64,000 nt of DNA, from contig NZ_JAHTMW010000024.1 in the NCBI RefSeq assembly GCF_026236535.1, positions 1 to 64,000 of the forward strand. The letters are read 5' to 3'. The position numbers were made by a program, and so were the translations under genes. This document shows, one piece after another, positions 59,843-64,000 of this stretch. Origin of the DNA: Streptomyces sp. SKN60 (GTDB lineage: Bacteria > Actinomycetota > Actinomycetes > Streptomycetales > Streptomycetaceae). A model generated the notes under the pieces. That model did not search any database. It was not told the origin of the DNA and was given only the letters and a program-made list of their open reading frames with translations. How positions within the stretch are numbered: the first letter of the stretch is position 1; every line of letters starts with the position of its first letter.

Positions 59843-59923
59843 TTCTGTTTGGGCGCCGCTTCTCGTATGGTGGAAACTACTTTCCGAAAACGAAAAGACC
59901 GTATTACCTGCTACCGGCAGGTA
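59843..59923 (+). promoter_or_regulatory. malic enzyme promoter and leader hairpin
   Basis: TTCTGT (59843-59848) and TATGGT (59866-59871) are 17 bp apart and form a plausible housekeeping promoter. Downstream, TACCTGC (59905-59911) and GCAGGTA (59917-59923) make a perfect 7-bp inverted repeat in the leader, possibly an operator. Confidence 0.45.
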
Positions 59924-60006
59924 GGTGCGACGATCGGAGGGCGCCGCCGGGCGAACCAGCCGGGGCGGCGTAGCAACGAAGCTAGGGAAAGCAGAGGAAC
60001 ACGGCC

Positions 60007-61434
60007 ATGGCAACGGCGCCCAGCGTCTCGTACTCGATGACGGTCCGCCTGGAGGTGCCGGCGAGCGGCACGGCGGTCTCCCAGCTCACCACGGCCGTCG
60101 AGACCCACGGCGGCTCCGTCACCGGCCTCGACGTGACCGCTTCCGGTCACGAGAAGCTCCGCATCGACGTCACCATCGCCGCGACCTCCACCGCGCACGC
60201 CGACGAGATCGTCGAGCAGCTGCGCGGCATCGAGGGCGTCGTCCTCGGCAAGGTCTCGGACCGTACGTTCCTGATGCACCTCGGCGGCAAGATCGAGATG
60301 GCGTCCAAGCACCCCATCCGCAACCGTGACGACCTGTCCATGATCTACACCCCGGGCGTGGCCCGGGTGTGCATGGCGATCGCCGAGAACCCCGAGGACG
60401 CCCGCCGCCTCACCATCAAGCGCAACTCCGTCGCAGTCGTGACGGACGGCTCCGCCGTCCTCGGCCTCGGCAACATCGGCCCCAAGGCCGCGCTGCCCGT
60501 CATGGAGGGCAAGGCGGCCCTCTTCAAGCGCTTCGCCGGCATCGACGCCTGGCCGATCTGCCTGGACACCCAGGACACCGACGCGATCGTCGAGATCGTC
60601 AAGGCCATCGCCCCCGGCTTCGCGGGCATCAACCTGGAGGACATCTCCGCGCCCCGCTGCTTCGAGATCGAGGCCCGGCTGCGCGAGGCCCTGGACATCC
60701 CGGTCTTCCACGACGACCAGCACGGCACCGCCATCGTGGTGCTCGCCTCGCTGACCAACGCCCTGCGCGTGGTCGGCAAGGGCATCGGGGACGTACGGGT
60801 CGTCATGTCCGGTGCCGGCGCCGCCGGTACGGCCATCCTGAAGCTGCTCATCGCCGCCGGCGTGAAGCACGCCGTGGTCGCCGACATCCACGGCGTCGTG
60901 CACGCGGGCCGCGAGGACCTGGTCGACGCCAAGCCCGGCACGCCGCTGCGCTGGATCGCCGACAACACCAACCCGGAGGGCGTCACCGGCACCCTCAAGG
61001 AGGCCGTCGTCGGCGCCGACGTCTTCATCGGCGTCTCCGCCCCGAACGTGCTCGGCGGCGAGGACGTGGCCAAGATGGCGGACGGCGCGATCGTGTTCGC
61101 GCTCGCGAACCCGGACCCCGAGGTGGACCCGGCGATCGCCCGCCAGACGGCCGCCGTCGTGGCCACCGGCCGCTCGGACTTCCCCAACCAGATCAACAAC
61201 GTGCTGGTCTTCCCGGGTGTCTTCCGCGGTCTGCTCGACGCGCAGTCCCGGACGGTGAACACGGACATGATGCTGGCCGCCGCCAGCGCCCTGGCCGACG
61301 TCGTCACCGAGGACGAGCTCAACCCGAACTACATCATTCCCTCGGTCTTCAACGACAAGGTCGCGGGAGCGGTGGCCGGAGCCGTGCGCACCGCGGCGAA
61401 GGCGGCGGGCGCGGGCGCCGAGAACGGCGTCTGA
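60007..61434 (+). CDS. malic enzyme with N-terminal ACT domain
   Basis: This 475-residue enzyme oxidatively decarboxylates malate to pyruvate. Residues about 8-90 form an ACT domain (SYSMTVRLEVPASGTAVSQL), a usual site for amino-acid control. The malic domain includes predicted catalytic Tyr114 (MIYTPGVA) and the metal site FHDDQHGTA. The NAD(P) domain has VVMSGAGAAGTAIL. The S. coelicolor counterpart is, to my knowledge, NAD-dependent; the cofactor cannot be proven here. The gene is monocistronic behind its own promoter. Confidence 0.93.
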   Translation: MATAPSVSYSMTVRLEVPASGTAVSQLTTAVETHGGSVTGLDVTASGHEKLRIDVTIAATSTAHADEIVEQLRGIEGVVLGKVSDRTFLMHLGGKIEMASKHPIRNRDDLSMIYTPGVARVCMAIAENPEDARRLTIKRNSVAVVTDGSAVLGLGNIGPKAALPVMEGKAALFKRFAGIDAWPICLDTQDTDAIVEIVKAIAPGFAGINLEDISAPRCFEIEARLREALDIPVFHDDQHGTAIVVLASLTNALRVVGKGIGDVRVVMSGAGAAGTAILKLLIAAGVKHAVVADIHGVVHAGREDLVDAKPGTPLRWIADNTNPEGVTGTLKEAVVGADVFIGVSAPNVLGGEDVAKMADGAIVFALANPDPEVDPAIARQTAAVVATGRSDFPNQINNVLVFPGVFRGLLDAQSRTVNTDMMLAAASALADVVTEDELNPNYIIPSVFNDKVAGAVAGAVRTAAKAAGAGAENGV

Positions 61435-61801
61435 CGGACCGGCGGCAGCGGCGCCGGTGAACCGGGCGGGGGTGCGCGTGTCGTGCGGCGCCGCGCCCCA
61501 AACCCGCCTTTAGGGTGGTAGTCCGGCTCCGCATTGTCCGCGCGGAGTCGACGCTACGTCACCACCGAGGGGCACTGGCGCTTTTCGTGTGACCCCAGGG
61601 GGTGCCGGATTGGCGTTCCCGCCGCTGGTGGGGGCAGGATGCGGTCTGGGCGCGAGGGTCTGTCACCAGACCCGGGTCCGGGCACTGTCCGAGGGCCCTG
61701 GCAGCATCGGCTTCGCAGTGCCCGACATGCGGCTCATGGCCGCGTGGCCCGCCTCACAGGCAACCCGCCTCACAGGCAAGAAGAAATACGGGAGTAACGA
61801 A
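61435..61801 (+). promoter_or_regulatory. hupA upstream region
   Basis: This 367-bp noncoding region precedes hupA. Besides the 16-bp tandem duplication at its 3' end I see no clear terminator for the malic enzyme and no promoter I would defend. GGGAGTAACGAA before the ATG is the ribosome-binding site. Confidence 0.5.
61748..61779 (+). repeat. 16-bp perfect tandem duplication in hupA leader
   Basis: CCCGCCTCACAGGCAA occurs at 61748-61763 and 61764-61779. Each copy contains the small inverted repeat GCCT-CAC-AGGC. The pair ends about 14 bp before the ribosome-binding site of hupA. Confidence 0.95.
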
Positions 61802-62083
61802 ATGAACCGCAGTGAGCTGGTGGCCGCCCTGGCCGACCGCGCCGAGGTGACCCGCAAGGACGCCGACGCCGTGCTGGCCGCCTTCGCCGAGATCACCGGT
61901 GAGATCGTCGCCAAGGGCGACGAGAAGGTCACCATCCCCGGCTTCCTGACCTTCGAGCGCACCCACCGTGCCGCTCGCACCGCGCGCAACCCGCAGACCG
62001 GCGACCCGATCAACATCCCCGCCGGCTTCAGCGTGAAGGTCTCCGCGGGCTCGAAGCTCAAGGAAGCCGCCAAGGGCAAGTAA
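61802..62083 (+). CDS. hupA: HU-family nucleoid protein
   Basis: This 93-residue protein is a short HU without the long Lys-rich tail of HupS. It has the DNA-binding arm motif RTARNPQTGDPINIPAG, which bends DNA. It compacts the chromosome during vegetative growth in Streptomyces, by family knowledge. The ATG at 61802 gives MNRSELVAALADRAEVTRK, the standard start. A terminator follows. Confidence 0.96.
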   Translation: MNRSELVAALADRAEVTRKDADAVLAAFAEITGEIVAKGDEKVTIPGFLTFERTHRAARTARNPQTGDPINIPAGFSVKVSAGSKLKEAAKGK

Positions 62084-62134
62084 GTCGCCTGCAGGCAGCG
62101 CGCCAGGAGGCCGTACGACGGCCTGAGGCAAGCG

Positions 62135-62173
62135 GAGAGGGCGGTCACCCTGTCAGGGGGTGGCCGCCCTCTC
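62135..62173 (+). terminator. hupA terminator
   Basis: GAGAGGGCGGTCACCC (62135-62150) pairs with GGGTGGCCGCCCTCTC (62158-62173), with one mismatch, around a 7-base loop. A second smaller palindrome AGGCCGT-ACG-ACGGCCT lies just upstream (62108-62124). Confidence 0.88.
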
Positions 62174-62209
62174 GTATGCCCTCTGGGGCCCCCTCAGGGC
62201 CCGTAGGGG

Positions 62210-62239
62210 CCCGTACGGGGTGGACCCGTACGGGGTGGA
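62210..62239. repeat. 15-bp perfect tandem duplication before murA stop
   Basis: CCCGTACGGGGTGGA occurs at 62210-62224 and 62225-62239. Each copy contains the palindrome CCCGTACGGG. It lies between the hupA terminator and the convergent murA stop. Confidence 0.95.
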
Positions 62240-62246
62240 AGTCCTG

Positions 62247-63587
62247 CTAGACCAGCGCGCTGCCCGGCAGCTCGACCTTCGCGCCCAGCTCCACGAGCTT
62301 CTCCATGAAGTTCTCGTAGCCGCGGTTGATCAGGTCGATGCCGTGGACGCGGCTGGTGCCCTGCGCCGCGAGGGCGGCGATCAGGTACGAGAAGCCGCCG
62401 CGCAGGTCGGGGATGACGAGGTCGGCGCCCTGGAGCCTGGTCGGGCCGCTGACGACCGCCGAGTGCAGGAAGTTGCGCTGCCCGAAGCGGCAGTCCGAGC
62501 CGCCCAGGCACTCGCGGTACAGCTGGATGTGGGCACCCATCTGGTTCAGCGCCGAGGTGAAGCCGAGCCGCGACTCGTACACCGTCTCGTGCACGATCGA
62601 CAGGCCCGACGCCTGCGTCAGGGCCACGACCAGCGGCTGCTGCCAGTCGGTCTGGAAGCCGGGGTGCACGTCCGTCTCCAGCGCGATCGCGTTGAGCGAG
62701 CCGCCCGGGTGCCAGAAGCGGATGCCCTCGTCGTCGATCTCGAAGGCGCCGCCGACCTTCCGGTACGTGTTGAGGAAGGTCATCATCGAGCGCTGCTGCG
62801 CGCCGCGCACATAGATGTCGCCCTCGGTCGCCAGCGCCGCCGACGCCCAGGACGCCGCCTCCAGGCGGTCGGAGAGGGCGTGGTGGTTGTAGCCGCCGAG
62901 CTTGTCGACACCGGTGATCCGGATGGTCCGGTCGGTGTCCATGGCGATGATCGCGCCCATCTTCTGCAGCACGCAGATGAGGTCCTCGATCTCCGGCTCC
63001 ACGGCCGCGTTGGACAGCTCGGTGACGCCCTCCGCGAGCACGGCGGTGAGCAGCACCTGCTCGGTCGCGCCGACGGAGGGGTACGGGAGGGCGATCTTGG
63101 TGCCGCGCAGCCGCTGCGGGGCCTCCAGGTACTGGCCGTCGTCGCGCTTCTCGATCGTCGCGCCGAACTTGCGGAGCACGTCGAAGTGGAAGTCGATCGG
63201 CCGGCCGCCGATGTCGCAGCCGCCGAGGCCCGGGATGAAGGCGTGCCCGAGGCGGTGCAGCAGCGGGCCGCAGAAGAGGATCGGGATCCGGGAGGAACCG
63301 GCGTGGGCATCGATGTCGGCCACGTTGGCGGACTCGACGTGGGTCGGGTCGAGGATCAGCTCGCCCGGCTCCTCGCCGGGGCGGACCGTCACACCATGCA
63401 GCTGGAGCAGCCCGCGGACCACGCGGACGTCACGGATGTCGGGCACGTTGCGCAGGCGGCTCGGCTCGCTGCCGAGCAGGGCGGCGACCATCGCCTTGGG
63501 CACGAGGTTCTTCGCGCCGCGGACGCGGATCTCGCCCTCCAGCGGGGTTCCGCCGTGGACAAGCAGGACATCGTCTGTGCCGGTCAT
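62247..63587 (-). CDS. murA: UDP-GlcNAc 1-carboxyvinyltransferase MurA
   Basis: This 446-residue enzyme adds enolpyruvate from PEP to UDP-GlcNAc, the first committed step of peptidoglycan synthesis in the cytosol. It has two EPSP-synthase-like domains, the conserved start IRVRGAKNLVPKAMVAALL and the active-site loop GLGGCDIGGRP. Cys124 is the residue alkylated by fosfomycin; its presence predicts sensitivity of this copy. Streptomyces usually has a second murA elsewhere. The ATG at 63587 fits. Confidence 0.94.
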   Translation of the reverse strand: MTGTDDVLLVHGGTPLEGEIRVRGAKNLVPKAMVAALLGSEPSRLRNVPDIRDVRVVRGLLQLHGVTVRPGEEPGELILDPTHVESANVADIDAHAGSSRIPILFCGPLLHRLGHAFIPGLGGCDIGGRPIDFHFDVLRKFGATIEKRDDGQYLEAPQRLRGTKIALPYPSVGATEQVLLTAVLAEGVTELSNAAVEPEIEDLICVLQKMGAIIAMDTDRTIRITGVDKLGGYNHHALSDRLEAASWASAALATEGDIYVRGAQQRSMMTFLNTYRKVGGAFEIDDEGIRFWHPGGSLNAIALETDVHPGFQTDWQQPLVVALTQASGLSIVHETVYESRLGFTSALNQMGAHIQLYRECLGGSDCRFGQRNFLHSAVVSGPTRLQGADLVIPDLRGGFSYLIAALAAQGTSRVHGIDLINRGYENFMEKLVELGAKVELPGSALV

Positions 63588-63875
63588 GAATCTCGCGTTC
63601 CGGATCGTCGGTCGGGACGGCCGTCAGGTAGGCCAGAGAAAAGGGTAAGGGGCGATCAGACCCCGATTGTGTGGCCGAGGGGGCCCCGTGAATGTAATGA
63701 ATTCGGCACAACACCCTCCGTCCCCGTGATCTTGCGGAGCGTCACCGTCCGCTTCTTCCCGTTCCTCCGTCCGCCGCTCCCGCCGGCTCCCCGGCTGACC
63801 TGCGATGGCGCCCGCCTACCCCGGACCCGTCCGGACAACCCCCGCGAACGCCGAAAGTGCGGAATCATGTGTCGC
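63588..63875. other. divergent intergenic region, murA / yqgE
   Basis: This 288-bp region between divergent genes has no coding sequence I believe. A relatively AT-rich patch at 63685-63715 may be murA promoter DNA. I see no convincing -35/-10 pair. Confidence 0.45.
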
Positions 63876-64000
63876 ATGACCGAGGTGTCCTCGCTCACAG
63901 GCCGGCTGCTCGTCGCCACTCCCGCGCTGGCGGACCCCAATTTCGACCGCGCGGTGGTCCTCCTGCTCGACCACGACGACGAGGGCTCCCTCGGCGTGGT
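63876..64000 (+). CDS. YqgE/AlgH family protein (partial, 5' end)
   Basis: The 41 visible codons read MTEVSSLTGRLLVATPALAD and then NFDRAVVLLLDHDDEGSLGV. This is the characteristic start of the YqgE/AlgH (DUF179) family. The gene runs off the right edge of the window. The role of the family is unclear. An in-frame ATG at 63867 would add three residues. Confidence 0.88.
   Translation, partial: MTEVSSLTGRLLVATPALADPNFDRAVVLLLDHDDEGSLGV

Overview
The window is a very GC-rich actinobacterial chromosome segment. GTG and TTG starts are frequent, third positions are G/C, and the genes are the conserved core of Streptomyces: mtrAB-lpqB, secA, pkaA/pkaB, prfB, ftsEX, smpB-ssrA, the helD-type ATPase, an ACT-domain malic enzyme, a small HU protein and murA. 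As I remember it, the order matches the central region of the S. coelicolor chromosome around SCO2948-SCO3013, in reverse numbering. I see no prophage, insertion sequence, CRISPR array or secondary-metabolite cluster. This is core chromosome with some variable genes.

Layout. The left edge (1-65) is the 3' end of a 5S rRNA and its terminator. A compact minus-strand operon of five genes (126-5515) encodes a MoxR ATPase, a DUF58 protein and three membrane proteins. Divergent from it are mtrA-mtrB-lpqB (5927-10533), then comF, the ribosome hibernation factor hpf, an orphan NarL-type regulator, a YcaQ-like protein, a GNAT acetyltransferase and secA (15735-18548). From 18.6 to 26.6 kb come an Rv3235-like protein, a DUF6912 protein, a HAD phosphatase, a DJ-1/PfpI protein and the very large NAD-glutamate dehydrogenase. 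From 26.7 to 34.2 kb are a GT87 membrane glycosyltransferase, a TagGH-type polysaccharide exporter, a TetR regulator, and a sugar ABC importer without its own ATPase. From 34.4 to 41.5 kb lies a phospho-signalling block: an FHA/EccC-like ATPase divergent from two Ser/Thr kinases.

The right half holds prfB, a sortase-type (LAETG) repeat protein, a 61-aa zinc-ribbon membrane protein, ftsE-ftsX, a C-terminal processing protease, smpB and tmRNA. A GH18 chitinase-like gene follows, with a DasR-like operator upstream. Next are an MFS/LysR divergent pair, narK with the HemD-fused nitrate regulator nnaR, a GNAT/XRE convergent pair, a CGNR zinc-finger protein and the HelD ATPase. A strongly predicted structured RNA sits between helD and the malic enzyme. 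The window ends with hupA, murA and the start of a YqgE/AlgH gene.

How the genes fit together. Several modules serve envelope growth and division (MtrAB-LpqB, FtsEX plus a peptidase, MurA, TagGH-type export, sortase substrate). Others serve ribosome and RNA polymerase rescue (hpf, prfB, smpB-ssrA, helD), and nitrogen or carbon supply (NAD-GDH, narK-nnaR, sugar ABC importer, GH18, malic enzyme).

The strongest new observation is the candidate noncoding RNA at about 59,693-59,830. It has a 13-bp closing helix, two inner hairpins, a perfect terminator, and a promoter that fits a sigma-R pattern. Other notable points are the large extracytoplasmic insertion in a MalF-type permease, repeats inside the EccC-like ATPase domain, and several short perfect tandem duplications in intergenic DNA.
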